Assembly (NCBI RefSeq): GCF_004331345.1
Contig: NZ_SJJZ01000001.1
Coordinates: forward strand, 2,232,001-2,296,000
Direction of reading: 5' to 3'
From: Kribbella soli
GTDB taxonomy: Bacteria; Actinomycetota; Actinomycetes; Propionibacteriales; Kribbellaceae
DNA length: 64,000 bases
Below, piece after piece: positions 23,614-31,709 of this stretch. Under the pieces are notes generated by a model that saw nothing but the letters and a program-made list of their open reading frames with translations, was not told where the DNA came from and made no database searches. The position numbers and the translations under genes are program-made. The first letter of the stretch is position 1. Every line of letters begins with the position of its first letter.

Positions 23614-24357
23614 CTAGGCGGCTTGTTTGTTGCGGCGGTGGTTGGAGAGTTGCAGGTAGATCCAGGCGACTGCGGCGCCTACTACGAAACCGCCGAGGTG
23701 GCCTTGCCAGGAGACGTTGGGGATGGCGAAGGACAGGAACGCGGTAACGGCGACGTACATGATGATCCAGGTGATGTCCTGGCCGCGGGCGCGGCTGATC
23801 ACCAGGAGGGCGCCGACCAGGCCGAGGACCGCGCCGGAGGCGCCGAGGGTCGCGCCGCCGGGGGCCGACAGGAACCAGACCGCGACACTGCCGCCGAGCG
23901 CGGACAGCAGGTAGAGGACCGTGAACCGGAGCCGGCCGAGCATCTGTTCCAGTGGCGGACCGAGCTGCCAGAGCATGAACAGGTTCGAGAAGATGTGGAA
24001 GAACTGCACGTGCGTGAACGCCGACGTGAGCAGTCGCCACGGCTCGCTCTCGGTCAGCACCGGGACCATCACCAGGTCGCTGAGGAGCTGCGGGCTGCCG
24101 GTGCGGACCGCGATGAAGACGAGGACGTTCAGCGCCAGCAGCGTGTACGTGACGACCTGCTGGCTGCCGCCGCGCTGGATGCCGCCGAGCGACGTGCGGG
24201 TCCGCGGGACCGAGCGGACGCCCTCGTTGAAACAGTTCGGGCACTGGAAGCCGACGGAGGCACTGTTCATGCACGCCGGGCAGATCGGCCGGTCGCAGCG
24301 CTGGCAGCGCACCCCGGCGGGCCGATCCGGGTGCCGGTAGCAGACGGTCTCGGTCAC
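23614..24357 (-). CDS. Rhomboid-family intramembrane serine protease with N-terminal zinc ribbon
   Basis: A 247-residue protein. Residues 6-42 hold zinc-ligand cysteines and a histidine (CYRHPDRP, CQRCDRPICPAC, CPNC), as in actinobacterial rhomboids. Six membrane helices follow. Catalytic Ser174 is in LGASGAVLG and His220 in SWQGHLGG; AFTHVQFFHIFSNLFML is the conserved helix 2 region. It should cleave membrane proteins within the bilayer. Its position next to the cyclophilin gene is conserved in Streptomyces and relatives. Confidence 0.94.
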   Translation of the reverse strand: MTETVCYRHPDRPAGVRCQRCDRPICPACMNSASVGFQCPNCFNEGVRSVPRTRTSLGGIQRGGSQQVVTYTLLALNVLVFIAVRTGSPQLLSDLVMVPVLTESEPWRLLTSAFTHVQFFHIFSNLFMLWQLGPPLEQMLGRLRFTVLYLLSALGGSVAVWFLSAPGGATLGASGAVLGLVGALLVISRARGQDITWIIMYVAVTAFLSFAIPNVSWQGHLGGFVVGAAVAWIYLQLSNHRRNKQAA

Positions 24358-24419
24358 GCGGGTTGCGTCCCTCCCATGGGAGAGCGGGACCGGGCGCGCG
24401 CCCGGCCCCGCTCCGAAAA

Positions 24420-24962
24420 TCAGGCGTTCTTGCGCTCGACGACGACCTTGCTGATCACGATCGGCTCGAGCGGCCGGTCGCCGGGCGCCGTGTCGGCGGT
24501 GGCGATCGCGTCCACGACCTTCTTCGAGTCGTCGTCGGCGACCTCACCGAAGATCGTGTGCTTGCGGTTCAGGTGCGGCGTCGGGACCACGGTCACGAAG
24601 AACTGCGAACCGTTGGTGCCGTGGCCGAACTGGATGCCGGCGTTCGCCATCGCGAGCAGGTACGGACGGTCGAACTGGAGCTCCGGGTGGATCTCGTCGT
24701 CGAACTGGTACCCGGGCGTGCCGGTGCCGGTGCCGAGCGGGCAGCCGCCCTGGATCATGAACCCGTCGATCACGCGGTGGAAGCCGAGGCCGTCGTAGAA
24801 CGGCTTCGTGACCTGCTGCCCGGTCTCCGGGTCGGTCCACTCCTTGGTGCCCTCGGCCAGGCCGACGAAGTTGCTCACCGTCTTCGGCGCGTGGTTGGGG
24901 AACAACCTGATGACGACGTCGCCCTTGTTCGTCTGCAGGGTCGCGTACAGCTCTTCGGCCAC
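24420..24962 (-). CDS. ppiA: Peptidyl-prolyl cis-trans isomerase, cyclophilin type
   Basis: A 180-residue cyclophilin. FHRVIDGFMIQGG contains the catalytic Arg and Phe; FGHGTNGSQFFVTVVPTPHL carries the Gln/Phe pocket, and HTIFGEVADD the C-terminal part. GTG 24962 was chosen as the start because AGGAG lies eight bases upstream and it yields the usual N-terminus AEELYATLQTNKGD. Cytoplasmic, single domain, catalysing proline isomerisation in folding proteins. In mycobacteria this gene lies close to crgA; here crgA is 25 kb away. Confidence 0.95.
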   Translation of the reverse strand: MAEELYATLQTNKGDVVIRLFPNHAPKTVSNFVGLAEGTKEWTDPETGQQVTKPFYDGLGFHRVIDGFMIQGGCPLGTGTGTPGYQFDDEIHPELQFDRPYLLAMANAGIQFGHGTNGSQFFVTVVPTPHLNRKHTIFGEVADDDSKKVVDAIATADTAPGDRPLEPIVISKVVVERKNA

Positions 24963-25200
24963 GGGAGTCACTCCTAGTCGGGTTACTACGGCTTACCCCA
25001 CGATCCTGTCATGTCACTCCAAGAACCTTGGCATTGACGCGGATGTGTACGGAGAGTGCGGTGGGGGCACAGGGTTATCGGCTCGGGACGTCGTACGATG
25101 CAGATGAAGCCGGGTTTGTCCAGAGTCGTACCAGAAAGAGCCCATGTCGCCGATGGGCGGGAGAGCTGTCCGCGGGGCGGGCGGCACCGAGGAGGGAACC

Positions 25201-26061
25201 GTGGGTTTGAGGAAGTCCAAGGGCCGGGTCGAGGTCGCGAAGGACCGGGTCAGGCCACTCGCCGAGTCGGCGTCGGAGAAGTTCGGACCGGCCGTCGGCC
25301 AGGTCCGTGACCACCTCGGGCCGGCTGTGGGCACCGCACGGGAGAAGGTGTCGCCGTACGCCGAGAAAGCTGTCGAGCGGGGCGCGCACCTGGCCCACCA
25401 AGCGGTGGAGAAGGCCGGTCCGGTGCTCGACGACGCGCTCGCCAAGGTCGGTCCGGCCACCGAGCACGCAGCCGAGAAGGCCCGCGAGCGGCTGAACGAC
25501 GACCTACTGCCGAAGGTGACCGCCGCACTGGCGACCTTGGCAGCCGCCGCCGAACCGGTCGTCGAGGAGACCGCCCGCCGGGGCAAGGCCACCAAGGCCG
25601 CGCTGAAGGGTGAGCTCGACGTGCCGAAGAAGAGCCACAAGCTCCGCAACGTGGTGCTGTTCCTGGGCCTCGGCGCGCTGGCCGCGGCAGCGGTGAAGAA
25701 GCTGCTGACGCCGCCGGAGCCGGCCTGGCAGTCCACTCCGACCAGCGGTCGCGACTACAGCTCCGCCCCGGCGGGTACGTCGTCGCGCCCGACCGACACC
25801 CCGTCGTCCAACGGCAAGACCGACGCCAAGCCGGAGGCCGACACCGCGAAGACCGACACCGCGAAGACCGACGCGCCCACGACCGAAGGCCCGACGACGG
25901 ACGGTCCGAAGGCCGACGGTCCCAAGGCCGAGGCTCCGAAGGCGGAGGCCAAGCCGGAAGCGGCCAAGGACGAGGTGAAGGCCGCCTCGAACGGCGTCAC
26001 GAAGAGGACCACCACCAGGAAGTCGACGGGCTCGGGCGAGTCCAAGCCCAGCGACTCCTGA
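25201..26061 (+). CDS. Apolipoprotein-like helical membrane-associated protein (DUF5324-like)
   Basis: A 286-residue protein from GTG 25201 (GAGGGAACC upstream). Residues 1-135 form repeated amphipathic helices (for example DRVRPLAESASEKFGPAVGQ and AEKAVERGAHLAHQAVEK). One membrane helix follows (LRNVVLFLGLGALAAAAV). The last 100 residues are a low-complexity K/T/A/E/P tail with TDTAKTDA and KADGPKAEAPKAEAKPEA repeats. Similar proteins (DUF5324) lie beside ppiA/rhomboid in streptomycetes. Function unknown; an envelope- or nucleoid-associated role is possible. Confidence 0.75.
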   Translation: MGLRKSKGRVEVAKDRVRPLAESASEKFGPAVGQVRDHLGPAVGTAREKVSPYAEKAVERGAHLAHQAVEKAGPVLDDALAKVGPATEHAAEKARERLNDDLLPKVTAALATLAAAAEPVVEETARRGKATKAALKGELDVPKKSHKLRNVVLFLGLGALAAAAVKKLLTPPEPAWQSTPTSGRDYSSAPAGTSSRPTDTPSSNGKTDAKPEADTAKTDTAKTDAPTTEGPTTDGPKADGPKAEAPKAEAKPEAAKDEVKAASNGVTKRTTTRKSTGSGESKPSDS

Positions 26062-26076
26062 CACCACCGCAACGGC

Positions 26077-26112
26077 GAAGGTCCCGAACCCCGGCTGGGG
26101 TTCGGGACCTTC
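26077..26112. terminator. Strong bidirectional hairpin terminator
   Basis: GAAGGTCCCGAACCCC and its exact complement surround the loop GGCT, between the convergent ends of the helical membrane protein and the small CxxC protein. A 16-bp perfect stem with a TTCGTCT tail fits an actinobacterial terminator for both sides. Confidence 0.8.
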
Positions 26113-26144
26113 GTCTGTCCGGACGTCGCCTTGCGCGAACGACG

Positions 26145-26459
26145 TCAGTTGACCTGCGGGTCCGGGTCGTCGGACTTCGCGATCGTGTAGCGGCCGGCGG
26201 ACAGCAGCTGGGTGGCGTACCGGTGCGTGATGCACGGGTAGGTGCCGCCGCAGCTCAGGCAGACCGCGTCGTTGCGGTGCAGCCAGGGAACGACCTTGAG
26301 CCGCCTGGTCCAGGTCAGTGGCTCCCGGTCCGGTGCGTGCATCTTCAGCGCCGCGCGCGCGGCGTTCTGGATCTCGGGGGCAGACCATTCCTCGGCGCTC
26401 TTGTTCATCAGGGCACTGAGGTCGGGGTGGTGGTGGTCAGTGGTGCGGGCTTTGTTCAT
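26145..26459 (-). CDS. Hypothetical protein with CxxC...C motif
   Basis: About 104 residues if started at ATG 26459, or 87 from ATG 26408 (MNKSAEEWSAPEIQ). The C-terminal half has RNDAVCLSCGGTYPCITHRY, a small cysteine/histidine cluster that could bind zinc. No named family recognised; similar short proteins with this CxxC pattern occur in other actinobacteria. Its 3' end is separated from the convergent neighbour by a strong terminator. Confidence 0.65.
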   Translation of the reverse strand: MNKARTTDHHHPDLSALMNKSAEEWSAPEIQNAARAALKMHAPDREPLTWTRRLKVVPWLHRNDAVCLSCGGTYPCITHRYATQLLSAGRYTIAKSDDPDPQVN

Positions 26460-26614
26460 TTATATGTGTCTTCCAAGGCAGGTGGGAGGACGCCTAATCG
26501 GGTGGTGGGGTGGGTTTGCGACCAGCACTGAATCACTCGCTTCAAACGTTAGTGCCCTTGCCTGGTCACCGCGCCTCGATAAGGCCCTGCCGAGTGTCAG
26601 ATCTTCGTCAGGTC

Positions 26615-27088
26615 TCAGGTCCACAGGGTCTCGAGGGTGACCCGGGCCTCGAGTTCGAGCAGGTGCCGCTTGGTCGGGATGCCGCCGCCGAAGCCGACCA
26701 TCTTGCCGCCGGCGCCGACCACCCGGTGGCAGGGCACGACGATCGCGATCGGGTTCCGGTTGCACGCCGTACCGACGGCACGTGCGGCGCCGATGTCGCC
26801 GACGATCTTCGCGACGTCGCCGTACGTCTGCATCTCGCCGTACGGGATCCGGGTGAGCTGGGTCCAGACCGCGCGCTCGAACTCGGAGCCGTTGCGGACC
26901 GACAGCGGCAGGGTGAACTCCTGGAGCTCGCCGGCGAAGTACGCCTTCAGTTGCTCGGCGGCCTCGGTCAGCAGCGGATCGGTCCCGAGCGGCCGGTCCG
27001 TGGCCCCGAAGTGCAGCCGGCAGAGCCCGGTCTCGTCCACCGCGAGCGTGAGGTCGCCGATCGGCGAGTCGACCACGGACCATTCCAT
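26615..27088 (-). CDS. ogt: Methylated-DNA--protein-cysteine methyltransferase
   Basis: A 157-residue suicide DNA-repair enzyme removing alkyl groups from O6-alkylguanine onto its own cysteine. The acceptor Cys120 is in AIVVPCHRVVGAGGKMVGF. The HTH recognition helix and arginine finger lie in GDVAKIVGDIGAARAVGTAC, with the conserved tyrosine in RIPYGEMQTYGD. ATG 27088 begins the domain (MEWSVVDSPIGDL) and follows GGATGGG. Length is normal for the Ogt type without an Ada domain. Confidence 0.94.
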   Translation of the reverse strand: MEWSVVDSPIGDLTLAVDETGLCRLHFGATDRPLGTDPLLTEAAEQLKAYFAGELQEFTLPLSVRNGSEFERAVWTQLTRIPYGEMQTYGDVAKIVGDIGAARAVGTACNRNPIAIVVPCHRVVGAGGKMVGFGGGIPTKRHLLELEARVTLETLWT

Positions 27089-27197
27089 ACGCCCATCCTC
27101 CCTATCCCCACCGACAGTTTCTGGCAGGAATGCGCCACGGAGCGGCCGCAACCTGATGTTCTCGCCCGGTCACGCCCTGTTGTGCTATGTCTGATCC

Positions 27198-27923
27198 ATG
27201 CCGAGCCGGGCGTCGCAAGTACCGCAGGGGCGGTGGTTCAGTTCCGAGCGGGCCATGGGTATCGGTGCGTCGATCCTGATCGGGGTCGTCACCGTCACCA
27301 CGTGGTCGACCGCGTGGTCGGACTGGAACCTGTACCGGACCCGCAAGGTGTACGGCGGTGACCCGGACAAACTGGCCGAGGCGGACCTGATCTCCGGCTC
27401 GCTCGGAATCGTCGCCGCACTGGCGCTGGCGGCGGCCGCGGTGGTGTTCATCGTCTGGCTGTGGCGAGTCCGCTGGAACGCGGAGATGTTCTGCCGTGGC
27501 GCGCACCGGTTCACCCGCGGGTGGGTCCTCGGATGCTGGCTCGTCCCGGTGGTGAACCTCTGGTACCCGAAGCAGGTCGTCGACGACGTCGTCGCGGCCA
27601 GCGACCCGCGGACCGATCCGTTGATCCCGCTGCTGAAGGACGTTCCGGGCACGCACCTGGTCTGGGCCTGGTGGCTGACCTGGGTGGCCGGCCTGGTCAC
27701 CGGGAACATCGTGCAAAGAGGCGTTCTCGTCGGCGCGTCGGAGCTCGGAGATCTGCGGACCAACGTCATACTGTCCTCCGTCTCGGCGCTGTTCACCACC
27801 GGCGCGGCGGTGCTCGCAGTCATCCTGATCCAGCGGATCGACGAGCTTCAGAGCATGCGTCCGTGGGTGCCGTGGTGGGCGGTCGGGACACCGCACAGTG
27901 GCTTCCAACCACCTGCGCGGTAA
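27198..27923 (+). CDS. DUF4328 membrane protein, short form
   Basis: A 241-residue DUF4328 protein with four predicted helices and the signature AWSDWNLYRTRKVY, VVFIVWLWRVRWNAEMFC, RGWVLGCWLVPVVNLWYPKQ and a final LQSMRPWVPWW. Unlike its neighbour it has only a short C-terminal tail. It is followed, on the same strand, by a second DUF4328 gene, with about 200 bases between. Role unknown; expression as a pair is plausible. Confidence 0.88.
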   Translation: MPSRASQVPQGRWFSSERAMGIGASILIGVVTVTTWSTAWSDWNLYRTRKVYGGDPDKLAEADLISGSLGIVAALALAAAAVVFIVWLWRVRWNAEMFCRGAHRFTRGWVLGCWLVPVVNLWYPKQVVDDVVAASDPRTDPLIPLLKDVPGTHLVWAWWLTWVAGLVTGNIVQRGVLVGASELGDLRTNVILSSVSALFTTGAAVLAVILIQRIDELQSMRPWVPWWAVGTPHSGFQPPAR

Positions 27924-28131
27924 ACCAAACCGTCACGCCCCGTCTTCTCCCTCGTTACCAATGGTGATGGGCGTACGAAAAGAACACGTTAAGTCGACAC
28001 CCTCTGTGCTGGGGCCGACTGCCCTGGCCTACCTACTTCGTGGTATCAATGTGGCTCGGTCACGCGGGGGCAGGGCCAGGCAGAGACGCCGAACAGACGA
28101 CGGAGTTCCAGCAACGCGAGGGACGCGAGAC

Positions 28132-30282
28132 GTGAGCCACCCGCAGGCATTGATGACTGCTGTCGAGGATCAGGAAGAGTGGCAGCCGCACGCGGCTGAG
28201 GAGTTCCAGCAAGTCGGGACGGTCGGCAAGATCGCGATCGGACTGCTGGGCGCATCAACGGTCACCCACCTGCTGTCCACCTGGTCGGACTGGAACACGT
28301 ACTCGGTGGTGCACCGCTATCTCGGCGGCATGCCGAACGTCGACGACGCGGATCTGAACCGCGCCGACGCGATCGCCAAGGTCACTGCGATCCCGAACGT
28401 GATCATCTCGGTCGCCGCCGCGGTCGTCTTCGTCATCTGGTTGTGGCGGGCCCGGGTCAACTCCGAGGTGTTCTGCCAGGCCGACCACCGCCGCAGCCAC
28501 GGCTGGGTGCTGGCGAGCTGGTTCTGCCCCGGTCCGAACCTCTGGTACCCGAAGCAGATCGTCGACGACGTCTGGCTCGCCAGTGACCCGAAGACCCCCG
28601 TCTACAGCGACGACCTGCGCCGGTTCAGGACGCCGACCCTCACCTCTGTGTGGTGGGTCGCCTGGATCGGCGCTCTCGCGTTCGACGTGGTGGTCCGCCG
28701 GTTCCTGATGTGGATGGAAGCCACCGTCGGGTCGCTGCGCGGTATCGCCCTGGCCGGCACGGCGTCCCTCGTGCTGACCGTTGTCTCCGCGGTCGCCGCG
28801 ACGATGGTGATCCGCAAGATCAACCACATGCAGACCACGCGCCAGTGGGTGCCGTGGTGGGACCAGGGCCCGAAGCTCAGCGCCGTTCCGTCGTACGAGG
28901 TGACGCAGGTTCCGTCGTACGCGAACGACGACACCGACGAGCAGCCGGCGATCTCCGAGCCGATCGCGGCCGGGCCCGCGCTGGGTCTGGTTCGCCAGCC
29001 GCAGTTGGAGATGGCCGGTGCCCCGCAGGCGGGCAGCCCGTTCGCTCCGACCCCGGCACCGCAGGCCCCGGCCGCCTACGCACCGGCCCCGCAGGCGCCC
29101 GCGCCGTACGCTCCCGCCCCGCAGACGCCGGCGCCGTACGCTCCGGCTGCCGAGCAGGCGCCCGTACAGAGCCCGTTCGCGCCGCAGAACTTCCCGGGTG
29201 ACGGCGCTGCCGCCCCGGCCGCGTTCGCCGGTGGTCCGTCGGCCGACGATGCGCCGAAGTGGAGCCCGTTCGCCCCGGTTGCCGAGAACTGGCAGGACAA
29301 CGACGCCGGTCCGGCGACCGAGCAGTTCAACCCGATCGAGACCTGGCGGGACGAGAAGCCGGTCGAGGAGACGACGTACGAGGCGCCGCAGCAGAGCTGG
29401 GAGGACTACCGGAGCTCGGTCACCGCGGACGTGCTCGGTACGACGAGCAGCTGGCGTGACGAGGCCACCCCGATGACCGTCGTACAGCCCGACCCGTACG
29501 CCTACCAGCCCGAGCCGGAACCGCAGCCCCAGCCGCAGCCGGCTGAGGAGCCGTGGGCGGCGCGCTACTCCGAGCCGTACTCGTACGAGTCCGACTACCT
29601 CACCTCAACGGCCTCCCCTGTGGAGGCGCAGACCGCACCCGAGCCTGAGCCCGCGCCTGTTGCGCGCGCCGGCCGCCGGGCCGCTCGGGTCGCGGTCGAC
29701 AGCCCGTCGGCGATCCAGCCGGCGGTGACGAGTCACTCGACGCACGCTGTCGAGGCCGAGTCGCACGAGACCTACTCGTCGTACTCGGACCACAACGTCT
29801 ACGGGCAGTCCGAGCACACGCAGCCGTCGTCGCACGTGTCCACGTCGTCCGGGTACTACGAGCCGGCGCCGGCCCCGAGCTACCAGGAGCAGGACGACTT
29901 CCTGACCCCGTCGAAGCCGCTCCCGCCGGTGCCGTCGTACGGTCCGGAGCCGACGTACTCCTCCGGTGACGGCTACTCGGGCCAGGAGACGTCGTACACC
30001 TCGGACTACTCGTCGTCGTACAACTCCGAGTCCTACAACTCGAGCAACTACGAGTACGACGCGTACGGCAACAACGGCGGCTCGGAGTACACGAGCAACG
30101 AGTCCTACGAGACCTACAGCCCGAACTACGCCACCGAGTCGTACGGGTCGCAGTACTCGCCGGAGCCGGAGCAGACCGAGTACCAGCAGCAGACGCCGTA
30201 CGCCAACGAGCAGCAGCAGCCGACCGACCCGGAGCAGCCGACCAGTCCGCGGACCCAGCCGCGCCGTGGCCGCTGGATCTGA
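28132..30282 (+). CDS. DUF4328 membrane protein with very long low-complexity tail
   Basis: A 716-residue protein from GTG 28132. Residues 1-240 are the DUF4328 core (LLSTWSDWNTYSVVHRY, VIWLWRARVNSEVFC, GWVLASWFCPGPNLWYPKQI, RQWVPWWDQGP). The remaining 475 residues have no globular look. First come PAPYAPAPQ-type repeats (29040-29160), then E/P/S/Y-rich sequence, and finally a Y/S/N/E/Q-rich end (for example SSYNSESYNSSNYEYDAYG). The tail is predicted cytoplasmic and disordered. It lies just upstream of a TIM-barrel gene (12-base gap). Alternative start: ATG 28153. Confidence 0.83.
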   Translation: MSHPQALMTAVEDQEEWQPHAAEEFQQVGTVGKIAIGLLGASTVTHLLSTWSDWNTYSVVHRYLGGMPNVDDADLNRADAIAKVTAIPNVIISVAAAVVFVIWLWRARVNSEVFCQADHRRSHGWVLASWFCPGPNLWYPKQIVDDVWLASDPKTPVYSDDLRRFRTPTLTSVWWVAWIGALAFDVVVRRFLMWMEATVGSLRGIALAGTASLVLTVVSAVAATMVIRKINHMQTTRQWVPWWDQGPKLSAVPSYEVTQVPSYANDDTDEQPAISEPIAAGPALGLVRQPQLEMAGAPQAGSPFAPTPAPQAPAAYAPAPQAPAPYAPAPQTPAPYAPAAEQAPVQSPFAPQNFPGDGAAAPAAFAGGPSADDAPKWSPFAPVAENWQDNDAGPATEQFNPIETWRDEKPVEETTYEAPQQSWEDYRSSVTADVLGTTSSWRDEATPMTVVQPDPYAYQPEPEPQPQPQPAEEPWAARYSEPYSYESDYLTSTASPVEAQTAPEPEPAPVARAGRRAARVAVDSPSAIQPAVTSHSTHAVEAESHETYSSYSDHNVYGQSEHTQPSSHVSTSSGYYEPAPAPSYQEQDDFLTPSKPLPPVPSYGPEPTYSSGDGYSGQETSYTSDYSSSYNSESYNSSNYEYDAYGNNGGSEYTSNESYETYSPNYATESYGSQYSPEPEQTEYQQQTPYANEQQQPTDPEQPTSPRTQPRRGRWI

Positions 30283-30294
30283 TCAGATAGCTGT

Positions 30295-31068
30295 ATGCGT
30301 CTAGGATTCGCCACCCTCGGTTGCCCCGGAGCCCCACTCGAAGACGTCCTGGCGCTTGCTCAGGGCAACAAGTTCACCGGTCTGGAGCTACGGGCCGCGC
30401 CGGACGAGTTCACGCACACCGGCCTTTCGGCGACGCAGCGCCGTGAGCTGCGGGCCCGGATCGAGGACGCCGGCCTGGAGGTCTTCGCGGTCAGCAGCTA
30501 CGTGAAGCTCTGCGCGGTCGAGGAGCAGCCGCTCGAGGCGCATCTCGAACTCGCCGCCGACCTCGGCGCCCTCGGCGTCCGCGTGTTCCCCGGTGACGAT
30601 CCCGGCGACGGTACGACGGAAGGCCCGAGCGCCGGGGAGATCCGCGCGCTCGATCGCGTGACGACCGCACCGAAGGACGTCCCGATCCTGCTGGAGACGC
30701 ACGACTCGCACTCGACCGCCCGGCAGGTTGCAGCGTTCTGTGCGCTGCTCGACACCGACGTCCCCGGCCACAACGTGAAGGTACTCTGGGACACATCGCA
30801 CACCTGGTCGCACGGCGAGACCCTGGCCGATTCGTTCGCCCTGCTGCGCCCGTGGCTCGAGCTCATCCAGTTCAAGCAGGCTGACTCGCAGCAGGACTTC
30901 CGCCCGGTCGCGATCGACGCCGGCGACTTCCCGATCCAGGAGCTGCTGACGGTGCTCGACGGCACCGACTACCCGCTCTCACTCGAGTGGGAGCTCAAGT
31001 GGCACCCACAGCTCCCCTCGCTGGCGGAAACCCTGCCCGCCGTTCACGCCTGGTTAAGCGTGCCGTAG
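30295..31068 (+). CDS. Sugar phosphate isomerase/epimerase family protein (AP-endonuclease-2 fold)
   Basis: A 257-residue TIM barrel: MRLGFATLGCPGAPLEDVLA, FTGLELRAAPDEFTHTGL, GLEVFAVSSYVKLCAV, VPILLETHDSHSTARQ, NVKVLWDTSHTWSHGE, LIQFKQADSQQDFRP and a final YPLSLEWELKWHPQLP. The glutamates, histidines and aspartates in LETHD, WDTSH and SLEWE are the usual divalent-metal ligands. Members act as sugar isomerases, epimerases or inosose dehydratase relatives; the substrate is unknown. Its end overlaps the convergent tetR by 15 bases. Confidence 0.88.
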   Translation: MRLGFATLGCPGAPLEDVLALAQGNKFTGLELRAAPDEFTHTGLSATQRRELRARIEDAGLEVFAVSSYVKLCAVEEQPLEAHLELAADLGALGVRVFPGDDPGDGTTEGPSAGEIRALDRVTTAPKDVPILLETHDSHSTARQVAAFCALLDTDVPGHNVKVLWDTSHTWSHGETLADSFALLRPWLELIQFKQADSQQDFRPVAIDAGDFPIQELLTVLDGTDYPLSLEWELKWHPQLPSLAETLPAVHAWLSVP

Positions 31069-31623
31069 GCGACGTGGCGCCGGCGAGGTCAAATAGCGGG
31101 CCAACGTCGGTCCGAGCCAGGCGACCACCTCGTCGTCGGGCATCGTCGCGATCGGCGGGAAGCCGAGGATGTACCGGCAGAGCGCGAAGCCGAGCACCTG
31201 ACTCGCGACCAGACCGGCCCGTACGTCGGGTTGGTCGACTGCCTGCACCCGTAGCGTCGGCGCGAGCTGTGCCGCGAAGATTCCGCGCATGCGCTCGACC
31301 GCGACCTCGTTGGTGACCGCGGTCCGCAGCAACACCCGCAGGGAGTCGTCCGCCTCCCACCGCTCCAGGAAGTGCCGCGCCAGCACCTCCCCCAGCGATT
31401 CCAGCGGTACGTCGCCGATGTCCGGCAACCGGATGTCGAAGTCGGCTGCCGCCGCGAACAGCTTCTCCTTGCTGCCGTAGTACCGCATCACCATCGCCGG
31501 GTCGATGGCCGCGTCCGCCGCGATCGCCCGGATCGTCGCCCGCTCGTACCCGTCCGCGCCGAACCGCTCGCGCGCCGCCGCGAGGATCGCCGCCCTGGTC
31601 CGATCGGACTTCTTCTCCGCCAT
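31054..31623 (-). CDS. TetR-family repressor of the flavin monooxygenase
   Basis: A 189-residue TetR. HTH: RTRAAILAAARERFGADGYE then ATIRAIAADAAIDPAMVMRY. The C-terminal domain (LGEVLARHFLERWEADDSLR and so on) resembles the TetR_C_17-type of PaaR-like regulators. It is divergent from the FAD monooxygenase, and the intervening DNA has two near-identical operator arms overlapping both minus-35 boxes, so repression of both genes is the simplest model. Confidence 0.92.
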   Translation of the reverse strand: MAEKKSDRTRAAILAAARERFGADGYERATIRAIAADAAIDPAMVMRYYGSKEKLFAAAADFDIRLPDIGDVPLESLGEVLARHFLERWEADDSLRVLLRTAVTNEVAVERMRGIFAAQLAPTLRVQAVDQPDVRAGLVASQVLGFALCRYILGFPPIATMPDDEVVAWLGPTLARYLTSPAPRRLRHA

Positions 31624-31638
31624 GCCTCCAGCATATGC

Positions 31639-31694
31639 CAACACCTGTTGACTTTTACCAGAGGCGGGCCTAGCGTAAAAGTCAACAGATGTTG
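31639..31694. promoter_or_regulatory. Symmetric divergent promoter with paired TetR operators
   Basis: Arms 31639-31658 and 31675-31694 are a 20-bp inverted repeat with one mismatch (CAACACCTGTTGACTTTTAC). Each arm contains its own 12-bp palindrome CAACAYCTGTTG overlapping TTGACT. On the + strand TTGACT (31648), 17 bases, TAGCGT (31671) is an excellent promoter; the mirror-image promoter on the minus strand is weaker (TTGACT, 17, TCTGGT). Two bound dimers would block both minus-35 regions. Confidence 0.8.
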
Positions 31695-31709
31695 ATAAAA
31701 GGAGCGACG

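Noticed and set aside
29018..30304. Long open frames on both strands over the DUF4328 tail (arginine/threonine-rich products)
   Set aside because: They are shadows of the codon-biased low-complexity region; the plus frame at 28132 has the domain and the continuous reading.
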